Source: Pantoea coffeiphila (GTDB lineage: Bacteria; Pseudomonadota; Gammaproteobacteria; Enterobacterales; Enterobacteriaceae). Taken from it: DNA of 64,000 bases. Position 1 is the first letter of the stretch, and every line of letters starts with the position of its first letter. Positions 40,034-50,262 of this stretch are shown here, one piece after another. The notes below the pieces were generated by a model. That model saw nothing but the letters and a program-made list of their open reading frames with translations, did not search any database and had not been told where the DNA came from. The DNA is taken from the NCBI RefSeq assembly GCF_016909495.1, contig NZ_JAFBFW010000001.1, forward strand, positions 1 to 64,000, read 5' to 3'. Position numbers and translations under genes: made by a program.

Positions 40034-40153
40034 ATGAAAAAGGACACCAGTATGAGTTTGGGGGCAAGCCTGTTTTGCTTTTTGCTTTCGGGTATAGGCA
40101 TGTTGACCTTGATTGGTTTATACAGGCTTTTCAAATGTCTTCCGTTGTGGTGA
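40034..40153 (+). CDS. 39-residue membrane protein in prophage remnant
   Basis: The ORF encodes MKKDTSMSLGASLFCFLLSG, then IGMLTLIGLYRLFKCLPLW. It has one hydrophobic helix between basic ends. The ribosome site AAGGAGGTG, 6 bases before the ATG, is close to ideal, which argues for real translation. No family recognised. Lysis or holin-like activity is possible but unsupported. Confidence 0.5.
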   Translation: MKKDTSMSLGASLFCFLLSGIGMLTLIGLYRLFKCLPLW

Positions 40154-40450
40154 ATGCACCATGGTTCTCTGCTCTACACCAGGGTTAGTTACATAAATAA
40201 TCAGAAATACCGACAAGCAGCCCGTGAGGGCTGCAAATTCAGCCGTTCGACTCTTATCACCAATCACCCCATCTCGCATTGCCTGCCTGTTCAATATCGT
40301 TCAGTTAAGTATACATCTAAACGTGTTTAACAAGAGTGCCAATAATATATAAAACACATAAAAATCTGTTACTTCTGCGTTTTATCTTTGTTGGAATAAA
40401 CTGTATCGCAAGACATACTTCATTTCAGGCGTTTCGCGAAGTACATTATA

Positions 40451-41388
40451 ATGTTAGACGAAAAATTGCTGAACGTTCACGGTTATACCAAGCAAGAAAA
40501 TGGAATTTTCTCTCGCGTCGGGGTGGATGGTATCAATCGCGGAAATGACCATGGTCCATTGGGGTAAATGCATATGGCGGAGGACCACTTTCCAAAATTG
40601 ACAGACTCAAAGGACTAAGTACGAATTTAAATGCCACCAGGGTTCTTGAACGAGGTGCTTTATTTCCTATTCCAATATCCCCAGCAGAAAAAAGACGTTT
40701 CCATGAAGAAGAGCTTGGGATACATTGAGAATTTGAGAAAAGCTCTTGCCGAAAGCCAAACTCGCGCTTCCGAAATTTCTAAAGATATTGTGTCAATTAA
40801 AAAAGGTGTGTTCCCTAAGCAATGGGATCTCACAGATGCCCAGTTCGAGGAACTGGATGCTTTGCAGAAGGTTTCGGATTTTTCGATGAAATTGCATCTA
40901 AAAAAAGTATTGCGGCTGCAGACAAGGCTAAATTATATAATAATGCAGAAGTTGGTAAGAAAATAAAATCTGCAAGTGAAGCTTTAGCTCTGTGGAATAG
41001 ACATAGGGCATCAATCACATCTCGGCTGAGCGCTGCAGATAAAAATGCACTCAGCAATGCGCTGAATGGTTTGAAGCAAGAACAATTATCAAAACAGCTT
41101 GACGTATTCAGCAAAGTGTTAGGGTCGGTATCTAAAAACATAGACAGGCTTAGTATCGTGCGTGAAATGTCTAATTCCGTGAAAACAGGCAACTGGCAAC
41201 CTACTTTCATTAGAATTGAAACCATTCTTGCTGGCGCAGGTGCTGCTGAGTTAGTTGCTTTAGTATTCTCTGCGATGGCAGTAACTCCAATGGGGATAGT
41301 AGCTTTTGCTTTGTTATTGGCCGCAACTGGTTCAATGATTGATGAAAAACCGTTTGAAGACCTAAATTGTTGGATTAGTAAGTTTTAA
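40451..41388 (+). pseudogene. Pore-forming colicin, broken by three frameshifts
   Basis: The C-terminal ~175 codons (frame ending at 41388) form a colicin pore domain: SASEALALWNRHRASITSRL, SAADKNALSNALNGLKQEQL and FIRIETILAGAGAAEL, then the hydrophobic hairpin ending VTPMGIVAFALLLAATG, much like colicins E1, K and A. Upstream coding text moves through three other frames with shifts near 40563, 40705 and 40863. Restoring each single base gives a continuous Gly-rich N-terminus (VNAYGGGPLSKIDRLKGLS) running into the pore domain. It is short for a colicin (~310 codons) and no LexA box is seen upstream. Nonfunctional as read. Confidence 0.75.
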
Positions 41389-41408
41389 TTTCTAAAATAA
41401 TAGAAAGG

Positions 41409-41724
41409 CTATTTTTTCTTTCTATTTCTCAAAATTAAAAACATGTACAAAACACCTAAAGGAATTGAAATAAAATATATAATCAAGTCATAAATCGCAA
41501 AAAATGAGTTCCGTTCACTATTGTTAGTTTCTTTAAGTTTATATTTAAGTTCCTCACTTAAAATATTAAGGATGCTGTCATTTTTCAATTTTTTTGAAAG
41601 TGGGAATAAAATTACTGAAACATAGGGTAGAAAAGTCAGTACCCCTCAAATGATACCAGGGGCCAAAAAAAGGAAACCATAATAAAAACACCAAAAAATT
41701 CATTAGATAATATTTAATGTTCAA
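41409..41724 (-). pseudogene. Colicin E1-type immunity gene, one frameshift
   Basis: It is convergent with the colicin, as immunity genes of pore-forming colicins are. From TTG 41724 (AGGATAAAAC before it) the frame reads NIKYYLMNFLVFLLWFPFFG. After a one-base shift in the GGGG run near 41643 it continues VLTFLPYVSVILFPLSKKL and ends SFFAIYDLIIYFISIPLGVL then YMFLILRNRKKK. The ~105-residue length, three hydrophobic helices and the IYDLIIYFISIPLGVL end resemble the E1/K/10/5 immunity proteins, which block the cognate pore in the inner membrane. Confidence 0.65.
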
Positions 41725-41979
41725 GTTTTATCCTGCAAAACTTCGAATATTTGATGTAATTTAATACAAAAATAATATAAACATCAATCTAAAAGAAAAA
41801 TGACCTAAAATCACGCTCGTAAGAAATTAACGCAAGTACCTTCAGACTGTATTCTGAACCAATGCAGTCTCGATATAGAAAGCGAAAAATACAAAGGCGT
41901 CAAAAGGTTACTTTTTTAAGCAGGTTACTTAGTATTCTTTTTTTTCAATAGAAACCACATCTTGCAAGAGCATATCACC

Positions 41980-42322
41980 ATTTTCGACGGCTATCGGACG
42001 TTCAACGTCCTTGATGATTTTAACCGCGAGGCTCTGGCCATCGAAATCGGCCTGAATATCCCGGCGCAGCGGGTCTGCGGGTGCTGGACAGAATAACGGC
42101 AAACCAACACAGAACGCATTTATCGACCGGTTTAACCGGACATGCCGGATTGAAATACTGGACATTTATCTGTTCCGAACGCTGAATGAAGTACGGGAAA
42201 TTACAGAGCGCTGGCTGACGAAATATAACAGCGAGCGGCCTCATGAATCCCTGAATAACCTGACACCGGAAGAGTACCGGCCGATGGCTGACAAACCAGA
42301 AATCTCAATAGCGTGGAACTAA
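41980..42322 (+). pseudogene. IS3-family transposase (OrfB) remnant with internal deletion
   Basis: The first part reads DGYRTFNVLDDFNREALAIE then IGLNIPAQRV, carrying the D of the DDE motif region. The second part, in another frame, is KPTQNAFIDRFNRTCRIEIL to the C-terminus YNSERPHESLNNLTPEEYRP. The ~45 residues normally between them, including the second Asp, are deleted. Neither the orfA half nor clear terminal repeats are present. It closes the prophage remnant. Confidence 0.85.
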
Positions 42323-42529
42323 AAGGGTCTGCTTACATACCCGAATGAGATAATCTGTAGGATGATGTGCAATCATGACAACGCAGGTGGGAACACTAAG
42401 CGAGCATGTTGTGCCACAGATGGGCAGGAGTATGAGCACGCAGGCGTGGCGATACGGTTGTCCTCGTTGTGACAGTTTTTTCTGCCCGTGAGCAGAAAGA
42501 GTGAAAGATATTTTGATAAGGGGCTATAG

Positions 42530-42781
42530 ATGGTCACCGCTTTGGCACTGTTCGGATTAATAATGGGCGCATGGTCCGTGCGCAGTATATGCATCAAACA
42601 GGCTCCTCATGCAGGGAAGATCGCGAAATCTCTGTTTGCCGCTGTCTTTTTCCTTGGCGTGGGGGGCCTGGGTGCAGAAGATGAAAGTAAAGTCCCCCTT
42701 GCGTTGGTCCTGGTGCTTGTAGGTGGAGCGGTGCAGTATTTCTGCAATCGAAAATACCAGCGTTCTGGCGATGCTGCGTAG
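42530..42781 (+). CDS. Small membrane protein, unknown
   Basis: 83 residues with three hydrophobic stretches (ALALFGLIMGAW, LFAAVFFLGVGGLG, VPLALVLVLVGGAVQYF) and a basic tail. AAGGGG lies before the ATG. First intact gene after the IS remnant. No family recognised. Confidence 0.6.
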   Translation: MVTALALFGLIMGAWSVRSICIKQAPHAGKIAKSLFAAVFFLGVGGLGAEDESKVPLALVLVLVGGAVQYFCNRKYQRSGDAA

Positions 42782-42863
42782 CTCATTTGAATGGCAGAAA
42801 CTCAAGCCGTTAACGGTAATATTATTGCGGGGCGGACAGGCCCCAATCACAGGAGCCACCATC

Positions 42864-43247
42864 ATGACCGATTATGCTACCCCCAATCTTCCTTCCCGCA
42901 GTTTCAGCGCCACCCAGCAGTTTTATGCCGCACTGGGTTTTACCACCACCTGGCAGGATGAGCACTGGATGATTATGGTTTCCGGTAGCGTGGTTCTGGA
43001 GTTTTTCCCACATCCCGAGCTGGACCCCTACGGCAGCTGGTTCAGCTGTTGTCTGCGGCTGGATGATGTTGAGGCGTTTTACCGCCTGTTGCAGGCTGCG
43101 GGGATTCCGGAAAAATGCACTGACTTCCCGCGTATCCATCCGCCCAAAATGCAACCGTGGGGGCTGAAGATGGGCGCGCTGGTCGATCCCGACGGTACGT
43201 TGATCAGGCTGATCGAGAATGAGAAGAAGGCCGACCAACAGGCATAA
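42864..43247 (+). CDS. VOC-family protein (bleomycin resistance/glyoxalase-like)
   Basis: A 127-residue vicinal-oxygen-chelate fold of the bleomycin-binding type: NLPSRSFSATQQFYAALGFT, VLEFFPHPELDP, and the end MGALVDPDGTLIRLIE. In this group the protein often binds a ligand rather than catalysing. AGGAG is 6 bases before the ATG. Its 3' end meets a terminator shared with the convergent ydiK. Confidence 0.75.
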   Translation: MTDYATPNLPSRSFSATQQFYAALGFTTTWQDEHWMIMVSGSVVLEFFPHPELDPYGSWFSCCLRLDDVEAFYRLLQAAGIPEKCTDFPRIHPPKMQPWGLKMGALVDPDGTLIRLIENEKKADQQA

Positions 43248-43276
43248 AAAAGCCGGGCCATGATGGTTGGCCCGGC
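43245..43276 (-). terminator. Intrinsic terminator after ydiK
   Basis: On the minus strand GCCGGGCCA pairs with TGGCCCGGC and is followed by six T. It overlaps the stop codon of the upstream VOC gene on the plus strand. Confidence 0.8.
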
Positions 43277-43286
43277 GATGCCAGCG

Positions 43287-44402
43287 TTATTCACTCTTTT
43301 CAGACTGGCTCAGACCTTCCTCGATAAATTCCGGGTCGATCTCTTCAGTATTGCCCCGATGTTCTTTACCGGAGAACAGGTTCCAGCTGGCAATAAACAG
43401 TGCGGCAATCAGCGGGCCAATCACAAAGCCGTTAATGCCGTAGATTTCCATGCCGCCGAGCGTGGTGATCAGGATCAGGTAGTCCGGCATTTTGGTGTCT
43501 TTACCGACCAGCAGCGGGCGAAGAATGTTATCAATCATCCCGATAACCACCACGAAGAAGAAGGCCAGCACCAGGCCTTTTACTACAGCACCAGAGAACA
43601 GGAAGAAGAGCACTACCGGCAGCCAGATAATCGCGGAACCGACCGCCGGGATCAGCGACAGGAAAGCCATCAGCGAGCCCCAGAGAATACTGCCCTGGAT
43701 ATCGGCGAAGTAAAATGCAATGCCGCCGAGGGCTCCCTGAACAACGGCAACCACGACAGTGCCTTTCACCGTAGCGCGAGAAACCGCAGCAAATTTCACA
43801 AACAGATGATGTTTCACGTGGTCCGACAACGGCACGGCGGTAAAAATCAATCCGACCAGATAGGCGCCATCCTTCAAGAGGAAGAACAGCAGGTACAGCA
43901 TGACGCCAAAACCGATGGTGAAGCTGAAGGTGCTCTTACCAATCAGCATGATGCTACCGGCGAAGAACTGTCCACCTTTCATTGCAGCACCGGACAGCTG
44001 CTGCTGTATCTGGTCTGCATTATTCAGGTCGTTTTCCGCCAGGAAATGACGCGCCCATTCCGGCAGGTGATTGACCACGCCGCTGACCACCGTAGCCAGT
44101 TCGGTCTGGTTGTTTTGCAGCCGGTTATACAGCGCGTTGCACTCAACCGCCAGTGACGAGGCCACCACGGCGAGCGGAATGAAGACGATAAGGCAGATTA
44201 TCAGCAGCGTGATCAGCGCTGAAATGCCGTTTTTATCGTTGAGCTGTTTTCTGATGCGGGTTTTCAGCGGATGGAAAATAACCGCCAGAATCGCCGCCCA
44301 CAGAATTGCAGAAAAGTAGGGCCCCAGGATGTGGAAGAAACCCAGCGTTGTCACTGCCAGGATCAAAATAAAGAATCCCTTACCAATGCCTTTAATCATC
44401 AT
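43287..44402 (-). CDS. ydiK: AI-2E family transporter YdiK
   Basis: A 371-residue AI-2E/PerM-type membrane protein with eight predicted helices: LGPYFSAILWAAILAVIFHP, LLFFLLKDGAYLVGL, and GGIAFYFADIQGSILWGSLM. The exported substrate is unknown. E. coli has ydiK elsewhere, beside the sRNA gene rprA; no rprA is visible here. Start MMIKGIGKG selected; upstream codons look non-coding. Confidence 0.85.
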   Translation of the reverse strand: MMIKGIGKGFFILILAVTTLGFFHILGPYFSAILWAAILAVIFHPLKTRIRKQLNDKNGISALITLLIICLIVFIPLAVVASSLAVECNALYNRLQNNQTELATVVSGVVNHLPEWARHFLAENDLNNADQIQQQLSGAAMKGGQFFAGSIMLIGKSTFSFTIGFGVMLYLLFFLLKDGAYLVGLIFTAVPLSDHVKHHLFVKFAAVSRATVKGTVVVAVVQGALGGIAFYFADIQGSILWGSLMAFLSLIPAVGSAIIWLPVVLFFLFSGAVVKGLVLAFFFVVVIGMIDNILRPLLVGKDTKMPDYLILITTLGGMEIYGINGFVIGPLIAALFIASWNLFSGKEHRGNTEEIDPEFIEEGLSQSEKSE

Positions 44403-44501
44403 ACTTTGTTCTCTTTGTTTAACGTCCTGAATAACGGAGTAAACCTGGCACAGCATCGGTAAACCGGCAACTAAACAACTAAAAAAACGGCTAAGATCGC
44501 G

Positions 44502-45296
44502 TTAAGGCTGCCTGCCGCTTAAAACCGCCAGTTTCGGGGTGAGGCTGGAGAAATCAGTGCCAAACTCGTTGCCCGCACGATTAGCGATGCGTTGCAGTTC
44601 ACGTAAAGGCAGGTCAAACGTCACATTGCTGGCATAAATCACCACGTTGCCGCTGGGCACCACACAGCGCAGCAGGGTGGAAAACTGCCGTTGTAGTGCC
44701 TGAAGCAGCGGGCCGTTGGCAGCAGGGCGCTGAGGATAGTTCAGCACCAGCCAGCCATCCGCTTTTAGCGGACGTTTAGCGTTCTGGAGGAAGGTTTCCA
44801 TCTCTTGTAGCGGCGACATAGTATCGGCGGCGTACAGGTCGGAGAAAATCAGGTCATAGAGATTGCCTGTTGCCGAGGCAATAAACTGGTCGGCATCGAC
44901 AGCGTGATAGTGAATATGCTCGCCTTCCGGCAGGGAAAAGTACTGTCGGGCAACGTCAATCACCGCTGGACGCAGCTCAATGATATCCATCGCGCAGGCG
45001 GCATCGCGGGCCGCGATCGCTCTTGGCAGGCAGCCGCCGCCCAGTCCAAGGATCAGCGCTTTTTGCGGAGATTTCAGCGCCACGGCCATCAGCATGGCAC
45101 GGATATAATTGTGTACCGGCAGTGCTGGATCGCTCTTCTGCATTTTGCTCTGTTCGCACATGCGGTCGAAAGTGAGGATGCGGTAAATTTTATTCTCGAT
45201 CACCGTAATCTGCCCATGCTCGTCGCTGGCACTGGCGACAATATCGCCACGAATACTAAATATCGAAACAGAGCTGGCCTGCTCCACGTCAGTCAT
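44502..45296 (-). CDS. Spermidine-synthase-like methyltransferase-fold protein
   Basis: 264 residues with the spermidine synthase fold: YIRAMLMAVALKSPQKALIL then GLGGGCLPRAIA (cofactor loop), and DLIFSDLYAADTMSP at the active-site region. The gate-keeping and polyamine-binding residues of SpeE are not evident, so it is more likely one of the spermidine-synthase-like proteins than SpeE itself. AAGGAG lies 6 bases before ATG 45296. Separate from ydiK by 99 bases on the same strand. Confidence 0.7.
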   Translation of the reverse strand: MTDVEQASSVSIFSIRGDIVASASDEHGQITVIENKIYRILTFDRMCEQSKMQKSDPALPVHNYIRAMLMAVALKSPQKALILGLGGGCLPRAIAARDAACAMDIIELRPAVIDVARQYFSLPEGEHIHYHAVDADQFIASATGNLYDLIFSDLYAADTMSPLQEMETFLQNAKRPLKADGWLVLNYPQRPAANGPLLQALQRQFSTLLRCVVPSGNVVIYASNVTFDLPLRELQRIANRAGNEFGTDFSSLTPKLAVLSGRQP

Positions 45297-45533
45297 ATGA
45301 ACTCCTTTTATACGGTTGACGAAAATGGCTGCCGCCGGGGTATTCCTCGCGGCAGAGCGTGCACCGCGAGGGTAGCACAGCGGATGAACGCAGGCACGCG
45401 ATCGGCAAGGCAAGGTCGGGGAGAACGTTTTCCGCTATCTATGCTTGTGCGCTGTGCTTGCGCACTTTACGATAAAAGCTGCCCCACCGCAGCGGATATC
45501 CGTTTGCGGTGCCGCTGGCAAGGAGCTCGAACG

Positions 45534-45827
45534 ATGAAAAATGATAAAGAGATTTCGATCGACCAGTTCACGACAGAAGAGAAAGTGCTGGTTGAACTAC
45601 GGGTAAAGACCCTCACCGCGAAACTCGGTCATATCGCCAGTAAGAAAGAAGAAAAAGAGATCCTGAAAGAGGCAAAGCGGCTGGTAATGAAGGAGCGGGT
45701 AGTGCGCGAAAGTACCCAGGTGGTCAAAGTGAAAAAACCGCGTAAACCGTCGGCGGCAAAAGAGAGCGAAGTGAAAGACTTTAGTTGGGCAGGTTCACTG
45801 CGTAAAAACCCGCGGGCAATGAAGTAG
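45534..45827 (+). CDS. Basic, coiled-coil-like hypothetical protein
   Basis: 97 residues, highly charged (Lys/Glu-rich central helix: TAKLGHIASKKEEKEILKEA) and a basic tail VVKVKKPRKPSAAKE. No signal peptide or membrane helix. Strong ribosome site AAGGAG 9 bases before the ATG. No family recognised; nucleic acid binding is possible from charge alone. Confidence 0.6.
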   Translation: MKNDKEISIDQFTTEEKVLVELRVKTLTAKLGHIASKKEEKEILKEAKRLVMKERVVRESTQVVKVKKPRKPSAAKESEVKDFSWAGSLRKNPRAMK

Positions 45828-45837
45828 TTAAAACAAA

Positions 45838-45945
45838 CTAGCCGACGACGATCAGATGCACCAGGCGGGCCAGCACTTCAATAATAAGCAGGCTGCCGAT
45901 GGTGATTAAGGCCAGCGTAAAGTAGAACTGATAACGGTTTTTCAT
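45838..45945 (-). CDS. 35-residue single-helix membrane protein
   Basis: The ORF encodes MKNRYQFYFTLALITIGSLL then IIEVLARLVHLIVVG: a basic start and one long hydrophobic helix. GGGA lies about 9 bases before the ATG. Convergent with the gene ending at 45827, with a 10-base gap. Typical of enterobacterial small membrane proteins; function unknown. Confidence 0.5.
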   Translation of the reverse strand: MKNRYQFYFTLALITIGSLLIIEVLARLVHLIVVG

Positions 45946-46073
45946 GAATGCTGAATCCCTGCAGCGAGAAGGTCAGTGAAGCAATGTAGACCATATCGTC
46001 TAAACCGGAGTTCAATACTTTCCGAAACTAATGAATTTGTGCGTTAAATGGCCCGTTACCGGGCCAGATCGCT

Positions 46074-47510
46074 TCAGGCGTTAAACAGTTTGCCGTCGCG
46101 TACCAGATCGCGGGGATAGTTATTTTTGATGCGCGATCCCACGGTTTTAGCAATGCCGATCGGCTGTCGCTGGTGGCAGATAATCAGCTCTCCTGACGGA
46201 AGATCGCGTTCCGGGTAGATATCGCGCCCGCGATACCACTCTTCAGCTTCGGCACTGCTCAACTCAACCGCATTGACTGCCAGCGGATCGGCCAGCGCAA
46301 TTGCCGCTTCATGCTGCCAGCGATAGCCCTTCGGGAAGGTTTCCGCCAGCTTCAGGCCGATGCGGGAGAAGCGAACGCGGGACAGCAGTGGTTCAATCTC
46401 CACCGGGAATAGCCAGATCTCTTTGTCGCGCTGCCACAGCGTATATTGCTCATCCCAATGCAGTCCGCACTTCGCTGCCGCTGCGGCCACTTCCTGCTGC
46501 TGGGCGCGGCTCATTGGGCTAAATGGTAGCTTGCCGAGTTTATAGCCCGGCTGCGGCAGGGCGGGGATGCTGGTCGTTTTACGCAGGCGGGCAACGAAGA
46601 ATCCCTCGCTGTCAAAGATCTGCGGAAAAACGTGCAGGTAGCCTTCGGCGGTAGCGGCTTTTTCCGCCCCGGCAAACAGCTGGTCGAGGGGCTCAACCTC
46701 TACCGCATCCGGATAACGCGCCAGCAGCCAGGCAATAACCTGCTGATTCTCATCTTGATTCAGAGTACAGGTGGAATAAACCAGCGTGCCTCCGGGGCGC
46801 AGCGCGTGGAAGGCGCTGTCAATCAGCTCATGCTGAGTGGCGGCGATCTCCGCGTTACTGGCTTCGGACCAGTTGCGCAGCGCGTCGGCATCTTTGCGGA
46901 CCACGCCTTCACCCGAGCAGGGGGCGTCCAGCAGGATAGCGTCAAACGATTCCGGCAGTGCCGCGCCAAAGACGCGGCCATCAAAGTGAGTCATGGCCGT
47001 GTTGCTGATCCCGCAGCGGCTAAGATTGGCGTGCAGCACTTTCACCCGACTGGCCGAATATTCATTGGCCAGAATCGCACCGCCGTTATGCATGCGGGCG
47101 GCAATCTGGGTGGTTTTTGATCCCGGGGCCGCGGCCACATCCATCACTCGCTGTGGTGACGTACAGCCGTCGAACAGTGCCGTTACCGGCAGCATTGAGC
47201 TGGCTTCCTGAATATAAAACAGCCCGGCAAGGTGTTCAGCTGTACTGCCCAGCGGCAGTACATCGCCGTCGTCACGACTGATCCAGAAGCCTTCAGGGCA
47301 CCAGGGGATCGGCGTCAGTGACCATGCCATCGGCGCGACCAGCGTGAGAAAATCCGCAACGCTGATCTTCAGGGTGTTGACACGCAGGCTGCGGCGCAGT
47401 GGCTGCTGGCTTATGGCAATAAACTGGTCGAATTCGGCACTATCAGGCAGCATCTGCTGCATCAGGCTGAGAAACGCAGGCGGAAAATAGACGCGGGAAG
47501 AGTCAGGCAC
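46074..47510 (-). CDS. rsmF: 16S rRNA m5C1407 methyltransferase RsmF
   Basis: A 478-residue RNA m5C methyltransferase. The SAM motif [18 protein letters not shown], the first catalytic Cys in [11 protein letters not shown] and the nucleophile in VYSTCTLN are all present. The C-terminal PUA-like region ([11 protein letters not shown]) is typical of YebU. Lies next to the letAB operon as in E. coli. Confidence 0.95.
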   Translation of the reverse strand: MPDSSRVYFPPAFLSLMQQMLPDSAEFDQFIAISQQPLRRSLRVNTLKISVADFLTLVAPMAWSLTPIPWCPEGFWISRDDGDVLPLGSTAEHLAGLFYIQEASSMLPVTALFDGCTSPQRVMDVAAAPGSKTTQIAARMHNGGAILANEYSASRVKVLHANLSRCGISNTAMTHFDGRVFGAALPESFDAILLDAPCSGEGVVRKDADALRNWSEASNAEIAATQHELIDSAFHALRPGGTLVYSTCTLNQDENQQVIAWLLARYPDAVEVEPLDQLFAGAEKAATAEGYLHVFPQIFDSEGFFVARLRKTTSIPALPQPGYKLGKLPFSPMSRAQQQEVAAAAAKCGLHWDEQYTLWQRDKEIWLFPVEIEPLLSRVRFSRIGLKLAETFPKGYRWQHEAAIALADPLAVNAVELSSAEAEEWYRGRDIYPERDLPSGELIICHQRQPIGIAKTVGSRIKNNYPRDLVRDGKLFNA

Positions 47511-47592
47511 GGGCAGGGTCCACTAAATAAGAGTGGACGCAGTTTAACACAGACTTTTCTTATGAATGTCAGAAACGCAGGTCAATGGTTCC

Positions 47593-47619
47593 AAAAAAAC
47601 GGGCAGCCTGGGCTGCCCG
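47593..47619 (-). terminator. Intrinsic terminator after letB
   Basis: On the minus strand the stem GGGCAGCC with GGCTGCCC is followed by seven T, 10 bases after the letB stop. Confidence 0.8.
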
Positions 47620-47628
47620 ATAGTGCGT

Positions 47629-50262
47629 TTACTGCGGCATTGCGGTGCCCCATTTCCGCCAGTCCTTCGGCTCTTCCTCTTCCAGCAGGAAGTGCTTGCC
47701 GGAGGTTGCGCGAGGCGCGAGAGGAACCGTTGGTGGTGTGGCAAAAGCAATTCCGCCCTGAATAAACTGCTGGAAGGTGCCGGTTTTCACCACGCCACCA
47801 ATCAGTCCGAACTTCAGGTTATAGCCGGATGCCAGCCAGAACACCGAGTTGTTGCGCACCAGGTGCTGGTATTTCTTACTGATGCGCAGGGTAATCTGCA
47901 CGCGATCGGCCATGCTGCCCAGCGCCGTTCCGGTGACGGTACCCACTTCAATACCGCGGAACAGCACCGGTGTACCGACCGAGAGCGAACCGCCTTCCGG
48001 GGCATCAACTACCACATTGAGGCCATCGAGATAGCGCGCGTCGGTGATGGTGGATTCCTGCAGTTCGAAAGTACGCTGCGCCCGGCCTTTGCCCGGATCG
48101 ACGTTGATATAAGGCTGCAGCAGCGTTTCCAGATGGTTGACCCCGGCAGCAGAGATCTGCGGGGAAACAACCGAGAAGCGGCTGCCGAGGCGGGCAAAGT
48201 TTTCCACGTATTCGGGATAGAGCACCGCTTTGGCGATAACCTGGTTGTTATCTTCACCCAGCGCCAGCGACTCCAGCTGGCCGATGGTGATGCCGAGGTA
48301 GCGAATTGGCATGCCTGCTGCCAGCTTGCTGGCATCGTAGGTTCGCAGAGTGATCTGGCTGCCTACCGCGCGTGCAGCGGTTTCTGAATCGTACAGAATG
48401 CGTTTGTCACCCCGTGTCAGGCCCGCGCCGGCTCCGCTGAGATTATCGAAACTGATGGCCCCTTTCAGCGCCCGGTTCAGTGGCGAAGCCTGCACGGTCA
48501 GGCCGCTACCGTTCAGCTGCACGCGTGCGCCACCTTCGGCCCAGAACACGCTGTTCTGCGTCAGCAGGCGGCGGTACTCCGGTTTAATATGCACACTAAC
48601 GTCAAACGCATCGGCGCGCGGGGTAACGTTAATAATTTCACCCACCTGGAACTTACGGTAGAGCACCACGGAACCCGCCTGAATATCCGGCAGGCTGTTG
48701 GCCACCAGCGTTAGCGTGGTCGGCAGTTGATCGCCGGTGATCCCCTCCTGCGCTTTTTCACTGTTGGCGTAAAGCGGATAGATCTCTTTCACCTCGCCTT
48801 TGCTGCCGGGATCGAGCCGAATTCCGCCGTCAACCCATTCGCGGGCGCTGGCACCCAGCACTTCCATCCCGTCAATACCGAGCTTCACGTCAAGGCGGCT
48901 GTTGATAATAAATTTGCTATCGCCGTGTACCAGCTGCCGGTATTCCGGCATCACCGCGAGGCTGAAGTTCACGCCTTTTTCCGTCAGGGTACGGCTCAGT
49001 ACCTGGCCGATACGCATGCCGTGTAGCATCAGCGGCTGCCCGGCATCAATGCCGTAGCTCTCCGGTGCACTAAGTTTCAGTACCAGCGTATTGGCCTGCT
49101 GCAACAATGATTCGTTGTCCGGCAGCACCACGAAGTGGTTTTGCGGTTCGCCTTCGCCGGGAACCAGCTCCAGCGTGTTACCGGTCAGCAAACTGCTTAA
49201 CGAACTGTCGTTCAGACTGATCTTCGGGCTGTGCATCTCAATGCGGGTTCCGCTGCGCATCAGCCCGGTTACCGACGGGTCCAGCGTCAGTTCACCGGAA
49301 ACTTTACCGCCGTCAAGCAGGGTGAGTTTGGTCAACGTGCCGACCTCCAGCCCCTGATAGATCAGCGGAGTGCTGCCTTCCTTCAGATTTTTACCATCCG
49401 GCAGATCGAGGGTAATCGCCACGCCGCGCTGGCTGTGTGCAAGGTCAGGATACAGAGTGTAGTTATCGTCACTCTTCGCATTCTCAGAGGATTCCGGCGA
49501 ATCGAAGGATACCGCACCGTTGACCAGCGCCGCCACGCTTTCCAGTTCGACTTTTGCGCCACTCAGCCCCACATCCGCTTTCACGCCGGAGACGTTCCAG
49601 AAGCGGCTGTCTTTCTTCACCAGATTAGTGAAGCGGCGCTCAATCAGCACATCAATGGTGACGTTGTGATTGCCGGGATTGATGCTGTAGTCATAAACGC
49701 GGCCCACCGGGATTTTACGGAAATAGACCAGCGACCCGCTGTTCAGTGAGCCGAGATCCGGCGCGTGCAGGTGGATCATCATTTCGCCGGTGTTAACGCG
49801 ATACTTCGGCTGGGTATCCAGCGCCACGAAGTTTTCCCGCGGTTCGCCTTTGCCCGGCATCATGCCGATATAGTTACCGCCTACCAGCGCATCCAGCCCG
49901 GATACGCCTGCCAGTGAGGCTTTCGGCGTGACCAGCCAGAACTGGGTGTCTTCACGCAGCGCATCCCGCATATCGCTTTTGATACTGGCTTTGATTTTGA
50001 TGGTGCGCAGATCGTCAGTCATGCTGATCCCCTGCACCAGACCGACCTCAACGCCCTGGTAACGAACCGGCGTGCGGCCGGGAACAATACCGTCAGCGGT
50101 GGCAAAATCGATGGTCACCGTGGTTCCGCGCTCCTGGTAATTGGTCCAGATCAGCCAGCCCGCTATCAGTAAAGCAATAAACGGCAGCAGCCAGAACGGC
50201 GAAATTTTTCGCCGGTTGACGACGCGTGCGCTAGTCGGTGTAGTCGGCGTTTCCTGTTGCAT
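47629..50262 (-). CDS. letB: Lipid-transport MCE tunnel protein LetB (YebT)
   Basis: 877 residues, the same length as E. coli LetB. One N-terminal helix ([20 protein letters not shown]) anchors seven MCE domains that repeat the pattern VRYQGVEVG / [10 protein letters not shown] / LIYQGLEVG / LMLHGMRIG / VLYRKFQVG / IRYLGITIG / VLFRGIEVG. Hexamers form a tunnel across the periplasm for lipids. ATG at 50262 is preferred because GGG lies 9 bases upstream and the length fits. Start overlaps the letA end by 32 bases. Confidence 0.95.
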   Translation of the reverse strand: MQQETPTTPTSARVVNRRKISPFWLLPFIALLIAGWLIWTNYQERGTTVTIDFATADGIVPGRTPVRYQGVEVGLVQGISMTDDLRTIKIKASIKSDMRDALREDTQFWLVTPKASLAGVSGLDALVGGNYIGMMPGKGEPRENFVALDTQPKYRVNTGEMMIHLHAPDLGSLNSGSLVYFRKIPVGRVYDYSINPGNHNVTIDVLIERRFTNLVKKDSRFWNVSGVKADVGLSGAKVELESVAALVNGAVSFDSPESSENAKSDDNYTLYPDLAHSQRGVAITLDLPDGKNLKEGSTPLIYQGLEVGTLTKLTLLDGGKVSGELTLDPSVTGLMRSGTRIEMHSPKISLNDSSLSSLLTGNTLELVPGEGEPQNHFVVLPDNESLLQQANTLVLKLSAPESYGIDAGQPLMLHGMRIGQVLSRTLTEKGVNFSLAVMPEYRQLVHGDSKFIINSRLDVKLGIDGMEVLGASAREWVDGGIRLDPGSKGEVKEIYPLYANSEKAQEGITGDQLPTTLTLVANSLPDIQAGSVVLYRKFQVGEIINVTPRADAFDVSVHIKPEYRRLLTQNSVFWAEGGARVQLNGSGLTVQASPLNRALKGAISFDNLSGAGAGLTRGDKRILYDSETAARAVGSQITLRTYDASKLAAGMPIRYLGITIGQLESLALGEDNNQVIAKAVLYPEYVENFARLGSRFSVVSPQISAAGVNHLETLLQPYINVDPGKGRAQRTFELQESTITDARYLDGLNVVVDAPEGGSLSVGTPVLFRGIEVGTVTGTALGSMADRVQITLRISKKYQHLVRNNSVFWLASGYNLKFGLIGGVVKTGTFQQFIQGGIAFATPPTVPLAPRATSGKHFLLEEEEPKDWRKWGTAMPQ

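Noticed and set aside
40217..40234. Perfect GCAGCCC/GGGCTGC hairpin taken as a terminator
   Set aside because: There is no T run on either strand, so termination cannot be claimed.
43245..44402. RprA sRNA next to ydiK
   Set aside because: E. coli has rprA beside ydiK, but neither flank here shows an RprA-like sequence; downstream there is only a plain terminator.
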